This document shows, piece by piece, positions 45,926 through 58,141 of a stretch of DNA of 64,000 bases. The position numbers were made by a program, and so were the translations under genes. The notes under the pieces were generated by a model. It made no database searches and was not told where the DNA came from. It worked only from the letters and a program-made list of their open reading frames with translations. The DNA comes from Pollenia angustigena (Eukaryota; Arthropoda; Insecta; Diptera; Polleniidae), in contig OV884059.1 of NCBI GenBank assembly GCA_930367215.1, positions 154,688,511 through 154,752,510 on the forward strand. Reading direction: 5' to 3'. Every line of letters starts with the position of its first letter. Within the stretch, counting starts at the first letter, position 1.

Positions 45926-46409
45926 ATCTTGATAATAGCAGTTAGTCTAGCTGTCAAGAAATTTCTCTTTTCAAAGATAAACAAGTGTGGACGCTTTCTT
46001 GGCAGTGCCACCAAAATAGTCGACAAAAGTGCTGACTTGGCGACACTTAAGCCCGGGTTTCCTGCAGGGCATGTTCTATATGTTTTCTTGTGTGTTGTTG
46101 GTTAATAGTGAGTGAAGATTTTACAAACGAGACTATTGGAGTACTTTGTTGTCTCGTCGTTCAAAAAAAATTGTAATTGAATTATTAATATTTTAAAAGT
46201 TTTTACCAGACAAAAGAGAATAAACAACAAAAAATGTTGGACGAATTTAATTATTTTATAATTTGTTCCTAAAATAAATTTCCATTCGCAGAAATAAATG
46301 TCTTAAGTCTGGGTTGTTATTAAAAAAATAAAAAATTTATTAAATTGTTTTTCATCAAGAACTTTTAAATTGTTTGTTTGATTTTAAGGATTTTTTATTA
46401 ATAGCCTCT

Positions 46410-46490
46410 TTCCGATGTGCGAAAGAATTCTTTCTTTTGAACAATTAAATTTTTAGAATTTGTTTTTGCTTTAAATAAAGTTGTACTATT
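46410..46490. repeat. Fold-back MITE fragment
   Basis: GATGTGCGAAAGAATTCTTT is followed by AATTTGTTTTTGCTTTAAAT, as in the copy at 45810. Confidence 0.4.
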
Positions 46491-46785
46491 GGTTGGTTTT
46501 TTTCCGACGCGAATTGTAGGTGTAAGTGGTAAAAAGAAAAAACAAAATTAAAAAATAAATTGGTTCAAAACCAGCGATGCTTAATGAAAAAGTGTTGCAT
46601 TTTTGACCAATATAATGTGGCATCATTAAAATTCAAAGTTGATTTATTATTATTAAAATTTAGCAAATGGACAAAAGTTTGTTATGAATTAACTCTGTGC
46701 TAACAAGCTGCCAAGTTTAATCGGCATTCTAGTCAGCAGCTCGTTGTACGTAGTGTACAAACTGTGGCTAACTTTTTGTTAAGAA

Positions 46786-46905
46786 CAGTGTTGTCAAATG
46801 TGGCGATTTCTCGCCAAACGTAGCGATTTTCAAACTTGTTTGGCGACCTAATTTTCGATTTGGCAACATGGCGATTTATTACATAGTTGGCGATATTTTT
46901 GGCTA
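46786..46905. mobile_element. End fragment of the hAT MITE family of 60361-60925, inverted
   Basis: CAGTGTTGTCAAATGTGGCG and TTTCTCGCCAAACGTAGCG match the inverse of the right end of 60361-60925. The other end is missing. Confidence 0.6.
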
Positions 46906-46964
46906 TTTTTGATAAGCCATGAATTTTTTATTTTAGTTGTTGTCAAAGATATTTGGCTGTTCAT

Positions 46965-47110
46965 TATATGCTGGTAGTTCCAACTAGTAATGCCTGTGTT
47001 GAAAGAGTATTTTGAATATTGAACTCTACTAAAACTCCCCTTCGAAGTAGAATGCAATACGAACTTCTTGACGCGTTATTACGAGCTATAAATTATTCGA
47101 ATGTGAATAG
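46965..47110 (+). pseudogene. hAT transposase C-terminal (dimerisation) remnant
   Basis: Plus-strand translation gives VVPTSNACVERVF, one stop where Ser is usual, ILNSTKTPLRSRMQYELLD and ALLRAIN. P-T-S-N-A-x-V-E-R-V-F-S is the hallmark of the hAT C-terminal region. One in-frame stop and loss of the rest make it a fossil. Confidence 0.75.
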
Positions 47111-48007
47111 TACATGTTGCACTTTATTGTACCTTCGTTGCATAAATTAAATTCCTTTACTATGTATTCCAAAAAAGAAGACAAAAGGGGAGTTTTGATG
47201 GTGAAGTGTTTAGCGTTTTGATAAATACAAATGTATATCCAATATTTGTTTAATATTAGCCGCAAAAAATTCAGGTTTTTTATTGCTTTAATGAGACTAC
47301 TAAAAACTATTTTAAAATTATTTTATAAACATTGTACCTTTTTTGCGTTTAATAAAGGCTAGATTATACTATCTTACAAGTCTTACGTATTCCATAATAG
47401 TTTGTGTGATAGAAATTTAATGAGTTTTGTTTCGACTGTCAAAAAATCTAATTTAACACGACAGTTTGTGCTCACACCATCACACAAATTATAAACACTC
47501 ACACATGAAATAAAATGCAACCCTGATCCAATGAAAAGTATTATTGTTTAGAAATTTTTCAAAAAACGATAAAGTCGTATGGGATGTGAAACTTTTTTTC
47601 ATAATACTTGTCATTTTCATCACACAAAAATTTTGGAGTTTGTTGTTGATTTAGATATTTTTTTATAATAAATCTTTTAACCGTACCTGCTTTTTTTGGC
47701 GAAATATGTATTAATATAATCATATTTTGTTTTTATTTAAATTATCAATATTTAAAAAAGCACTGTTTTTTTTACTAAGTTGTTCGCTTAAGTGATTTTT
47801 GCCTTAAACTTTATCGACTACCTTATTTGTACTTTCAAAAGCTCTTTTACTTTCCTTAATTAGAGTTCTACTGAATTCCCCCTTAAAACTTGAAAAATAT
47901 ATCCACTTTAATTGCCTTTAAAAAAAATCATTAACTTTTTAAACAAACTTTACTTGATTTCTCATTTTTATTCTTTTGTTGAATATTTTTTTTAATAATA
48001 AACTTAC

Positions 48008-48933
48008 CGTTTGTTACCCTTAAATTGAGCCACTTCAGCATACCGTCTACCCATGGGAGCCTCTTGAGGACTTAACAAAGCATCACATGGTGGTAAACTA
48101 CGTGGTTGAGCATCGACATCATCTAAACTCTCATTATGCTCACACACCACAGCCTTCTCGACCACCACCACATCTTCATCGTCGTCGTCGTCTTCTTCCT
48201 CACCATCGTCAATATTACCCTCATCGGCATCAGTGGAATTTCCACCGTTGACTGCAGCATCTCGTGCTTTAGCATTAACATAACTTTCATATTTCTGCCT
48301 CAGCGAATAGTCATCAATGCAAGAGGAAGCATTGGAAACACAATTTTTTCTATCGGCCTCCAAATCATCTAAAATATTGCCATTTTCCAAATCTGGATAG
48401 TCATCGTCGAGTATGACATCATCTCCCGAAGAACTTGATTTTGAGGAGGTTGTAGATGATGTCGTTGTAGCCGAACTATTGGAACGTGAGACACAACTAT
48501 CAACACTGGCCGTAGAATTGCGTTGACAAGATTTGTGTTCAATGTTGCGCTTGTTTTCTTTATCATGTTCATTTAAATCCTCTTCATCGGTTGTAGAGTG
48601 ATTCGAACATATTGAAGATTCTAGAGATTTCGAGGAAGATTTTTCCATCAATTTACCATCATCACTGATAAGTTCATTGCAATTTTCATGGTCGATGGTG
48701 GAGGAACTCATATTGTGTGTAATCGCGCCGTGATAGTCTTCTGGAGAATCCTTTTGGGGTACTATAATAAGGGAGGTACGTTTTCTAAGCGAATCATCTT
48801 TGGCATTTATGTTTTTTGTTAAAGTTTTATCCGATTTGCTGACAACTATAACCTCAACTTTGGAGTCATCGTTTTTGGTGTCAGTAGATTTGTTGCGAGA
48901 GTTTTGGGAGTCGTTCAAAATATCGCTAGACAT
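48008..48933 (-). CDS. First coding exon of an unrecognised, mostly disordered protein
   Basis: The exon encodes residues 1 to 308 plus two bases of codon 309. The start is the ATG at 48933-48931, with A at -3 (context TAAAAATG). The reading frame upstream has a TAA at 48984-48982 and no other ATG, so this start is well supported. The exon ends ..AACAAACG followed by GTAAGTT, a strong donor. The product is Ser/Asp/Asn/Glu-rich: a Ser/Thr tract lies at about residues 151-169 and an acidic run (mostly Asp/Glu) at about 242-254, followed by four valines. Lower-complexity-free islands, such as residues 177-193 and 293-309 (ends RRYAEVAQFKGNKR), look the most likely to be conserved. There is no signal peptide, membrane segment or catalytic motif. 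Length and frame across 926 bases, codon use unlike the AT-rich surroundings and exact phase match to the exon at 15088 argue that it is real. I do not recognise the family; a scaffold or regulatory protein is possible but this is inference. Confidence 0.88.
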
Positions 48934-49130
48934 TTTTACGGTAATTTTTTTTTGTTGGATTTGTATTTTTTTATTTTTCAATTATTCTTTACTAACACAT
49001 TTTTATAGTCTTTTAAGTTTTTGTGTGTGTGATTTTTTTATATTTCCTAAAACATTTGAAAATTGTATAAAAAAAATTAACTTTTTTTCTAAGAAAAATT
49101 TTTGTGTTTAATTTCCTTATTGAGTCATTT
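48934..49130 (-). promoter_or_regulatory. 5' leader and presumed promoter-proximal region of the gene
   Basis: This AT-rich sequence lies directly upstream of the start codon and has an in-frame stop but no in-frame ATG. The transcription start is not resolvable from sequence: TATA-like strings are frequent in this composition and no clear initiator stands out. A short transposon (49532-49726) and a perfect-stem hairpin (49879-49936) lie 0.6-1.0 kb upstream. Confidence 0.35.
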
Positions 49131-49531
49131 GTAATTATTGTTTATTTTCTTTACAATTTATTAATTTTTAAGGTTTCGTTGCCATCATAAAACAAACTTA
49201 TTAAATTTTTAACACTTGTCTACCAATTTGCATTTATTTATTTCATCGTTTATGTCACATTTCATATTTATTTAATTTCTTTTTATGGCATTAAATTTTT
49301 TTTCCATTATTATTTATGTAAATTTCTGCCCCTCCAAACTTATAAGAAAAACGTATAAATTTCAGAAAAATACAAAAAGTATTCATTTTCATAAATTTTT
49401 TAATATTTAATTTCAAACCCGACTGTTGGCCTGTGTAAGTGATAGAGAGAGATAGAGATAGTCACTATCTTGTAACCCATCAAACGTTTTCGTTTAGTCT
49501 TAAGAATAAATCAAACCTTGTTTTATTCAAC

Positions 49532-49726
49532 GTTTAAAAAACTGCAGTCAAAGTACAAAAACTGCCACTTCTTTATTTGTCATTGGTCAGAAAAAAACTG
49601 TTGCTTTTTCTTCTGATTCATTTAATATAAACAGTCGCTGTGAAACCAACTCAAAAAGCAAAAAGGTGTACCCAAATTTTTGTTTTTTGTTTGATAGTTT
49701 TTGGTTTCGACTGCAGTTTTTTAAAC
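49532..49726. mobile_element. 195 bp MITE about 0.6 kb upstream of the start codon
   Basis: GTTTAAAAAACTGCAGTC and the inverse GACTGCAGTTTTTTAAAC bound it; TCAAAGTACAAAAACTGCC and TTTTTGG extend weak symmetry. It lies in the presumed promoter region of the gene. Confidence 0.75.
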
Positions 49727-49878
49727 ACTAGTTTTATATGCATATTAAAAAGTAAAAATTAAATTTTTAAATCAAAGCTTTTTTGATGTTTTCGAAAACA
49801 ATTCGAAGAATTGAATAGTTTTCGAAGGTTAGAAAATATCGTACCAATGCGCACATTCATAAGACGTTACTGTCGCGC

Positions 49879-49936
49879 AACCGTTGAGTGTTTTTTTTTA
49901 TAGAAAACCAGTTTCTATAACAAACACTCAACGGTT
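49879..49936. repeat. 58 bp hairpin
   Basis: AACCGTTGAGTGTTT faces AAACACTCAACGGTT, and TATAGAAA faces TTTCTATA around a short centre (ACCAG). It may be a very short fold-back element. Confidence 0.75.
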
Positions 49937-50116
49937 ATTTACTTCATAAACACAGTGATCAACTAATAACAATTGTTTTAAGGTTAAAGAAAATATTTTG
50001 AAAACGTAAGAATATTTATATAACCTAAATTTAAATCTATTTCAAACCTAACATTGCGAATAAATTTTATAATTGTGTAATCAAAAAAGCACGAGCAGAA
50101 GATTAATATTTAAATA

Positions 50117-50961
50117 CACACAGAAAAAAATACCCATGTAAAATTAACATGGAAAAATGTTGATTGAGAATCATGTTAAATTTCAGAAATATTATGCCCT
50201 TTACTTAAATTTATCATTATTTCATATAAATTTTTAATAAAAAATATCAAAATAACCTTAAATTACGCTTATTTAATATTATTCACTGTTAAAAAAATAA
50301 AAAAAAAAAATATTAAAATATAAATAAATCTGGATTTAATATTGAACCCATAAAAACCTGTTTTGTATTAAAATCAAAAGTTTATCTTGTTAAATTAACA
50401 TGCATACCTACTTAATTATGTACATTTTTTATTTTCACTTTTAAAATATGTTATAAAAAGAAGACAATTCCCGTACTCTTTTAATTAAAATTGTTTATTT
50501 AAATAGTACATCAAGTTTTCAAAGTAGAATGATGACCATATCGGGCGATTCTGCTGATGCTTCTGTTAACAAAGGAGAATACAAAATAAGTGAAACATGT
50601 GTTACAGGGTTTGGAATTATTCTTACATAAATGCAAATGTTGTCTCAAGCTTCTTCACACTGTTAAAATACACTCAAACCCATTTGATTCTACATGAAAT
50701 TCACGTTGTTTCAACTGGAAATAACTTTCATTCAACGTGATTCCGATATTGTTATTTCAATATAAATTACATTTTGCTCTAATTTTACTGCAATGTTAAA
50801 TTAACATGAATTATAGTTATATCAAAAGAAAAAAATGTTGTTCGCAGTTATTATAAAATCAGGTTGAATTAACATGAAACCCGTATGAAGCAAAATCACC
50901 ACCGAAAAAATTTAAATCAACCTTGTTTTCGACGTTTTTAACTTGATTTTTTTTCTGTGTG
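50117..50961. mobile_element. E1 element, copy B
   Basis: It has the same ends and TA flanks as 1967-2966 and is roughly 90 percent similar by eye. It lacks the MITE insertion. In the core a deletion removes TGGCGAAAA after GATGA, and the donor-like GGGTAAGTG has been lost (ACAGGGTTTGG). Confidence 0.85.
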
Positions 50962-50972
50962 TAGCAATCAAT

Positions 50973-51111
50973 CATGTTCTGGAAGTCGAATTCGAGTAAA
51001 ATTGAAATCGAACAAATTTTCAAAACGATTCTGTTTTAAAGATTCTTAAAAAAATTTAACTGAAAATTTCTTTCGATTTCAATTTTACTAGATTTCGATT
51101 TTCAGAACATG
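50973..51111. mobile_element. Fold-back MITE
   Basis: CATGTTCTGGAAGTCGAATT and AGTAAAATTGAAATCGAA at the left pair with TTCGATTTCAATTTTACT and GATTTTCAGAACATG at the right. Confidence 0.7.
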
Positions 51112-51304
51112 GCCGAATAATTTAAAATTAAACATTTTCTCAAACGTTTAATGTTAACAATTCTTTATATTATTCTCAACAAAATTGAAAACTGTTTGCG
51201 TCAAATTTAAATTAATAAAGCTTTTTTGTAAAAGTGCTATTCCATCAATATTTTACAAACTTTTTGCTTAAGGCAACCTTTGGTTAACATAGAAACATCA
51301 GGGG

Positions 51305-51579
51305 GGGCTACTCTCTATTGCGATGCGAAAGAAAATGTTAGCAAATCTAGTGAGTGGTGGGTGCTCTTTAATGCGTTTGCACATTTGTCTTTCGCATCTT
51401 TGTCTATTTTTCTTTTCTCAAATCATTACTATTTTCCTATTTAAAATATTTTACATATTATGACCTTTCAATACTGTCAATCGGCGCCTTATTTAATTTT
51501 TATTGCCAGTATTGCTTCATTTTGTTGGTATTTATCTTTCGCATTGAAATAGCATTCGCACCGCAGTAGAGAGTAGCCC
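51305..51579. mobile_element. 275 bp MITE (GGGCTACTCTCTA)
   Basis: GGGCTACTCTCTATTGCGAT at the left faces the inverse CGGGCTACTCTCTACTGCGG at the right. GCGAAAGA/TCTTTCGC words recur. Confidence 0.7.
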
Positions 51580-52515
51580 GCCAGGTATGAACATATTTTT
51601 GACGAATAATTCTAAACACTAACAGAATAAAATTTATAATAAGGAAACAAAAAGTCCCACAATCTATTTGGCTGATTTGCCATTGATAACGGCATTATCA
51701 GACATCAAGCACTAGAATATATTCTGAAAATTTAAAAGTTTTTAGAAAAATGGTGACTTTTTTCAGTTTCTCAATAACTCGAGAAAAAGATTTGGAAAAA
51801 CATTTGATACCAAAGGAAAAATACGTCATCTTTCAAAGGTTTAATAAGTATTTGCTAGAAATATTCGATGAAACGTTTGATATCAATGGAATATGAGGTT
51901 ATTTTTTTCAAACATTTTGTTTGTTGGGATATGATGTCAGTACCCCATCACACATGTTCAAGTACAAACATTTTTTATTGTTGTTGTTGATGTTTAATTT
52001 GAAATTGATATTTTTTGTTTTAGCCATTTTACGAGTATATTTTTTATATCACACGAAGAAGGTGTCAAATTTGATCGCTTATTATTTATGTTTGATGAAT
52101 ATTAAATAATAATTTTTCTTTTTTTTTGGTTGTGTTTCTGCTTGTTATTTGTGGTCTGTGTCATTCATATGCACTTCCACAAATGTGTTTGTGTCTGTTG
52201 AAAATAAAACTGAAATACAATTCGAAAAAAATTAAAATGAATAAATATTGGAATGCTTTTTTAAAAAAAAATAAGTCACCCTTTGTGAATGTCACGACAT
52301 TTTTCTTTAGGGGGAATTGCACACTTTAAATTGTCAAGTTAACACATGGTGGCCGTAATGAGGGTGGTGATTTTTCGATTATTCTGTACGTTTTTTTTTT
52401 TTTTTGTTTTAGGGAAGAACCTGAATAGACTCGAGGCTGTATGATAAAAATATTTAAGAGGTTTTAAATATTTATAACAAGATTTTTAACTAAAAAAAAA
52501 CTTTATTTGTAATAT

Positions 52516-54007
52516 TTTTATACCCTTCACCGAAGGTAAGAGGGTATATATAACTTTGTCATTCCGTTTGTATGTTCCACAATATTGATCCTACACCCTA
52601 TAAAGTATATATATTCTGGGTCCTTATGAAAAGCGATGTTCAAATCCGGTTTTCCGTCTGTCCGTCTGGCCGTGTGTATGTTGAAATGGGTTTTCCGAAA
52701 ACTCCAGAAATGATGTGGACTAGGTTGATGTACATTTATGTCACATATACTCCGTTTAAGTTTGCTATTGAAATTCAGCCAGATCGGTCCAAAAATGACG
52801 GAGATATGAGCAAAAAACCACGACTACCTCTAAATTTTTCCAAAAATCCCTTGTTGTTGTTGTATTTTTTTATTTCTGTATATCTTGAGAACGGCAAGAG
52901 CCAAAGTTTCCAAATTAGGTACACATATTTAGGTTGCCAATACACACCATCCTACAAAATGGCGGGATTGGAGAAGTGGGCGTGGTACCTCCCGTACAAA
53001 AAAAATTAAAAATTTTATAAAAACCTAAATTTAAGGGCTGCCATATGTCCTATGGATATGACTTATATATCAAAATATCGGAAATTTTTAGTAGAACATA
53101 TTTTTTTTTTTTTAAATCAGTTCAGATACAAACAAGTTATGACCAAAATTAAATTTTTTTTTTTTAAATACCCACTTTCGGGAACCATAGATCTACCCGA
53201 GTCCAAGCTTTATAACTAAAGTAAATGGTAAATTTCTTATTAAACACGTCGGTAAATAAATCTGCCAAATCGGTTAAAAAATGGCAGAGTTATAACCGAA
53301 ATACTGAATCCACAAAAATTACTCTTTTTTATCATTAACTTTGTTAAAATATATATTTACAAGTTTATATAAATGTTTATATATAAATATAACTTAAGTA
53401 AATGGTAAAATTCTTCCTTAACACGTCGGTATATAAAACTATCAAATCGGTTACACAATGGGTAATTTATGAGCAAAATACTCTAAAAATGGGCTAAAAA
53501 ACATCAAAATTTTCATAAAAACTTAAATTTTAGGGCTGCCATATGTCCTATGTATATGACTTATATACCAAAATGTCGGATATCGGATATCGAATGAAAT
53601 GTGTTGAATTTGAAATAATAGCATTCGACATCGAGTAACTCGACATTACATTTATCGAGTTTTCATTCGATACGCCAGTGTCTATCGTATGCAAAAAAAT
53701 TCAATAGTTTATTCGATACGATAGTATCGAATGCAGTGATTAGACCCCTGAATTCCCGAAAATTACTCTTTTTATACCCTTCACCGAAGGTAAAAAGGTA
53801 TATACAATATTGATCCTACACCCTATAAAGTATATATATTCTGGGCCCTTATGAAAAGCGAAGTTCAAAGCCGGTTGTCTCTTATTTAAAAAAAAAATAT
53901 TTACCAGTTTTATTTAGTTTTTGTCTAGTTGCTCTGTATTCTGCTCGCACATTGGTGAAGGGTATATAAGATTCGGCACAGCCGAATATAGCACTCTTAC
54001 TTGTTTT
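52516..54007 (+). mobile_element. Mini-me-like element, type B, with a second 5' module inside
   Basis: It starts TTTTTATACCCTTCACCGAAG with GGGTATATATAAC, has TTTCCGTCTGTCCGTCTGGC near 52658, and ends GGTGAAGGGTATATAAGATT and GGCACAGCCGAATATAGC..CTTACTTGTTTT. The 5' module recurs at 53771-53880, so one copy is nested in or fused to another. The 145-codon open frame 52572-53009 lies in the 5' part and matches repeat sequence, not a gene. Confidence 0.65.
53575..53752. repeat. hAT-like MITE remnant with TCGATA words, nested
   Basis: The right end is CAGGGGTCTAATCACTGC on the minus strand, followed by ATTCGATACTATCGTATCG. ATTCGATAC-type words recur. The left end (ATCGGATATCGAATG) lacks the matching terminus. 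Confidence 0.45.
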
Positions 54008-55765
54008 TAACCAAATTAAAAAAAAAAATTCAGTATAAAAATCCTTAAACTTCAAAACTTTTCAAATAGTCTTGTACATCTTTTAAATCAAATTTAAAAT
54101 GAAATTGAATAAGTCGTTCAATGTACAATATTTTTGCAATTTTTTTTATTTCGTTTTGCTTTTAACTGAAACAATAATTAAACAAAATAATATTAATTAA
54201 ATCATCTAAATAAAACAACATAATTTTAAAAAATACACATGTTTTGTGGTTGTGCTATTAAGTTTAAAAAAAACATATTTTGCTGAATATAAAGACTTGT
54301 ATTAATTATAATAAAATAAAAAAAAAAATTAAAAACACAACTTACTGGCGCCAATAAATTTTCTGACTTAATTTCAGTCATTTTAGTCATTGAACCACAC
54401 ACTGTTTGCATACAAAATTAGCCCAGTCGGTTACAAACTTGCGACTTGAAATATTTTAAAAATAAATTACTCTAATGATCATTGAATTAATGAGAATATC
54501 TCTGTTTAAATTGTAATTTTAGTTAATTTGTTTTAATGGGAAATTCTTTAAAAATGCAGATTTTGTAAGACATGGTCACGGCCAATAGAAAAATGGTTGG
54601 CAGTTGCCAGGGCAAAATTTTTAAAGCGGATGTTTTAATTGAATTAGTCTTACATGTTCAACCTAATATTTAGATTTTTATAAAACGTAATAAAAAAAAA
54701 TTTACAAAAAAACTGAAATTTAACATTCTGAACCCACTCGTTTAGGAAAAATTTTCTTATTTGTTTTGTCAAATCAAACATTTTTGCAATTTTTTTATTT
54801 AAATATTTGTTCACCCCTCGCACACACCTGCAATTATTTTATTTACCAACTTTTTCTTTAATTTTCAAACACCAAACCATAAATCTTCGTTAATTGTTTT
54901 AACAAACAAACGAAAACTAAATAAAATTATTTTCTCTCATAATTATTTGTGGCAAACTTATGGTCAGATTCATAAAGTCAGGCTAGTAAATATAAAATAT
55001 CTTTTACACAATTATTAGCTAAAAATCGAAAGTGATTAATGGTTTGTCAAATATTTCTCCAAGAGAAAAAACATACTCAGACAGACGGACATTAACTCTT
55101 GTTGTTAAGAAAATACACCAGCATCTCAAGCCAAAAAATAAATGACAAAAAGCAAACAAATTTCAATTATTGGTTGACTGAAAACAAGTAAAAAACCAAA
55201 AGCAATTTTCACAGTGGTCAAGAAAATGCCAAAATAATCAAAAGAGTGAATGGCCAGATGGGTTAAAGAAATTTAACTTGACAATGTAAACTGAATGGCA
55301 CTTGGTAAAATTCATCATTTCCATACATACATACATACTTATATACATTTTTTTTTATTAAACAGTCAATTTGTTTAAAGAAGAAATTTTTTCAAATTGT
55401 TTGTCTAATATTTTTTTTTTTTTTTTCAAGTGTCAATAATGAAAATAATAATGTTAAAATGTTTATTTGATAGCATTTTTAATAGAGTTTAACAAATTTC
55501 CATAACATAAAAAATAATGACAATTTTGTAATAAACGACACATGCTGTCAAAAGTGTTTGCGTATTGAAATCAAATTGTAGTTTTTGAAATCATAAAACA
55601 ATATTGTACAGATTAAGACTGAAAGCAGACGTGATGTGCAAAAAATAATTGTGTTTGAAAAGAGCATTGACTTTAATTTAATGCTTTTGTTTAAAAAAAA
55701 AAAAACAATAATTATTAAAGACTACTTAAGCTAGTTTTAAGTCAAGACTATAAAAATACCAGCCG
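54008..55765. other. Upstream stretch without recognised feature
   Basis: AT-rich, with poly-A/T runs and a short ATACATACATAC microsatellite near 55322. No coding or repeat signal that I can support. Confidence 0.5.
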
Positions 55766-56006
55766 CCATATTCTGTAAAGCGCTGAAGCTAAATCTCTAT
55801 CGCTAAAAATCTATTAAGTTCATTTAGCGATTTTGGCTACGAATGCAGTTCTGTAACGTGCATTGCTAGATGTGGCAATACTATACACATTCAATACGCC
55901 AACATTTTGCCTTTTAATGCCTTTGCTAAAATTTTTAAGTTTTGTATTTTCTAAGGCATTTTAGCGATCGATATTTAGCTTTAGATAAGCGAATTACAGA
56001 ATACGA
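55766..56006. mobile_element. 241 bp MITE (CCATATTCTGTAA)
   Basis: CCATATTCTGTAAAGCGC with GAAGCTAAATCTCTATCGC at the left faces GATATTTAGCTTTAGATAAG and GAATTACAGAATACG at the right. ATCGCTAAA words recur. Confidence 0.6.
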
Positions 56007-56108
56007 CTACAGGTTCGCTCCCGTACTTAAAATTGAGATCACGCGGCATAAAAGTTTTATAAAACTTTACCAGAAAAATTAACAAAAATAAACCTACTAT
56101 TGCCAGTC

Positions 56109-56510
56109 TAAAGGCTCAGTTAGTCTTTACTTTCTGTTTCTGTTCTGTTCCGTGCCGTTCTGTTACGACATTGTGGTAGTTACTTTTTCTGTAGTAACTT
56201 ATCAGCCATTTATGACAAATTTATTAGTTTTGCACCATTCGTTGTTTATTTCAATAACTTTAATGCACATGAAATTGAAGAAATTAAATTTTATGAATTC
56301 TTAAAATCAAAAAACAGTTTATTTCAATAAAAATATGTATTTTTTTATTATTTTTTTTGCTGTCACTTACAAATTCTTAACAATTTTTTGATTTAAACAA
56401 CTGAACCGAAACAGAACAGAAAAACTAATCAATTTCATAGGTTTTTTAATAACAATAAAGAATCAGCTGATTCGTAACAGAACGGAAAGTAAAGACTAAT
56501 TCTGCCTTAA
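56109..56510. mobile_element. About 400 bp MITE (AAGGCTCAGTTAG family)
   Basis: AAAGGCTCAGTTAGTCTTTA with CTTTCTG at the left faces GGAAAGTAAAGACTAATTCT with GCCTTAA at the right. The interior has TTCTGTTCTGTTCCG and inverse words. TTAA at the right end would suit a piggyBac-type target, but this is inference. Confidence 0.7.
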
Positions 56511-57025
56511 GGTTATAAATTGAATCAGAATTTTAGACTATAGCAAGTCTATAATTAAGACGGTAGTCGATCAATCAGGCACGTGATAAAAATCGATCGA
56601 TTTCAAAACGAAAGTTTTTAGAAGGAGTGATGAATTTCAATCGCTTTTAAAATTCATTTCTGAACTAAAGTCTTAACTTTTTGTTTAAAATACAGTTCAA
56701 TTAACACATTTAAGAACAAATTTAAAAGAATATTGACAGAAAACAAAGAAGAACATTTATCGGAAATCAATTTTTAAAGATACCGAAAACGACATACTCG
56801 ATTCCAGATCGTTTTCTATCACATACCTGCATGCTAAAATTTTTAAAATTAAAAAAAAAACAAAACACTAACGCAAGTTAAATGGAATTACAAAATAATC
56901 CAGTAAGGGCCACTACAGCAACTTGGCGTTAGTTAAAGGTAAGACTTCAGATAAAAACCTTAAACTAATCCCAAGTTGTAATAATAGGAATTAGTTTATA
57001 TTCTAATCTATCGTCAATCTATTTA

Positions 57026-57060
57026 TACCCGCACCACAACAGTGTACTGTAGATAATTTG
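57026..57060 (+). repeat. Short mini-me-like (type A) fragment
   Basis: TTTATACCCGCACCACAACA with GTGTACTGTAGA resembles the first 30 bp of 15906-16610. Nothing else of the element follows. Confidence 0.35.
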
Positions 57061-57617
57061 ACCTGAAATCTAGACCAAAAATAATTTTTTGCATTAAAAA
57101 TAATAAGGGGTTTCTTCTTGACTTTCGATTAAGAACATATCACAAAAAAAAAAAAAAGAAAACAAAATAACTTCAAATTACATTTTTGCAAAAAACAATT
57201 GCAATTGCAAGCAAAGTTTACAGTGCAGCATCAAAAGTGTAGTTTTGATTATCAGTAGGGATGCGATTTCCATGCAAATGCATGTTTTTTGTCGATAGTC
57301 TAAAACCGATGTCGACCAATTATCTTTCCGAATCATTAAATTTGGGTTAAAATGGCATCGATTTGTTTTTGGATATTGTTGCATATTTTGGTGAAAATGC
57401 ATATTTTTGCATATTTCGGGTTTAAATGCATATTTTAACATTTTTGAGTGATATATGTTTTTTAAATTTCTATATTATAAAAAAAAGTTCTTCGAAAAAT
57501 TTCCAAGTTGTATATAAAAACCCTTCAAAAAATTTTTTTTTTAAATCAATTAATTAATTTTTTGGAGCTCTGCTTAAAAAACAAGATTTCGACCAAAGAT
57601 CCTTAAATTTTTAACCG

Positions 57618-58075
57618 ATGCAGCACCTTAAATGGTTAAGGCTGCCAATTGTCCTAAAACAATTTATCGAAAACTGTTACATGCTACTTGATTGGCACAT
57701 GGGTTACACCGAGTTGCAGAGGAAATCAGAAGCCAATTCGATTATATTGATTTATTGGTTTCATACAGGATTTAGTTCACTTAATAGTCAACTCAAATTA
57801 ATTGATATGGCAGAAAGTAACATTAACATGTGAATGGAAAATAGCCCGACAATTAAAAAAAAAAATCCAAAAACTGTTGCAAATAAAAATAAAAATAGAG
57901 GATTTCAAATAATAAAACGAATTTCAAATATTTTTGATCTAGAATCAAATGTGGGATCTGAATTAAAAAATTAATATTCTTCCAATGTATTGGCATCCTT
58001 GAAGTATGCCTCAACTTCGGTTGACGTTGAGAGATCATTTTCCATGTACAAAAGCTTTTTAACAGACAGAGGCTT
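57618..58075 (+). pseudogene. hAT-type transposase remnant, C-terminal
   Basis: Read in three frames it gives MQHLKWLRLP, then KKIQKLLQIKIKIEDFK, then LASLKYASTSVDVERSFSM and YKSFLTDRG. The last part matches the hAT C-terminus (Y-A-x-T-S-x-D-V-E-R-S-F-S). Stops and frameshifts break it, and the N-terminal and central parts are gone. Confidence 0.7.
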
Positions 58076-58141
58076 ACTTTTGATAATATAAAAAAGTATT
58101 TATTTGACTATGCAATTTAAATGATGTAGTTATTTTAATTA

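Noticed and set aside
48136..48572. Open frames overlapping exon 1 in other frames
   Set aside because: Shadow frames of the acidic and Ser-rich coding sequence; the exon's own frame has start, donor and phase support.
48934..48981. Upstream extension of exon 1 by 16 codons
   Set aside because: The extension would begin at TTG, not ATG, directly after an in-frame TAA; the ATG at 48933 is the better start.
52572..53009. 145-codon open frame on the plus strand
   Set aside because: It lies in the 5' part of a mini-me-like element. The same DNA modules recur elsewhere with the frame broken, and composition is not coding-like.
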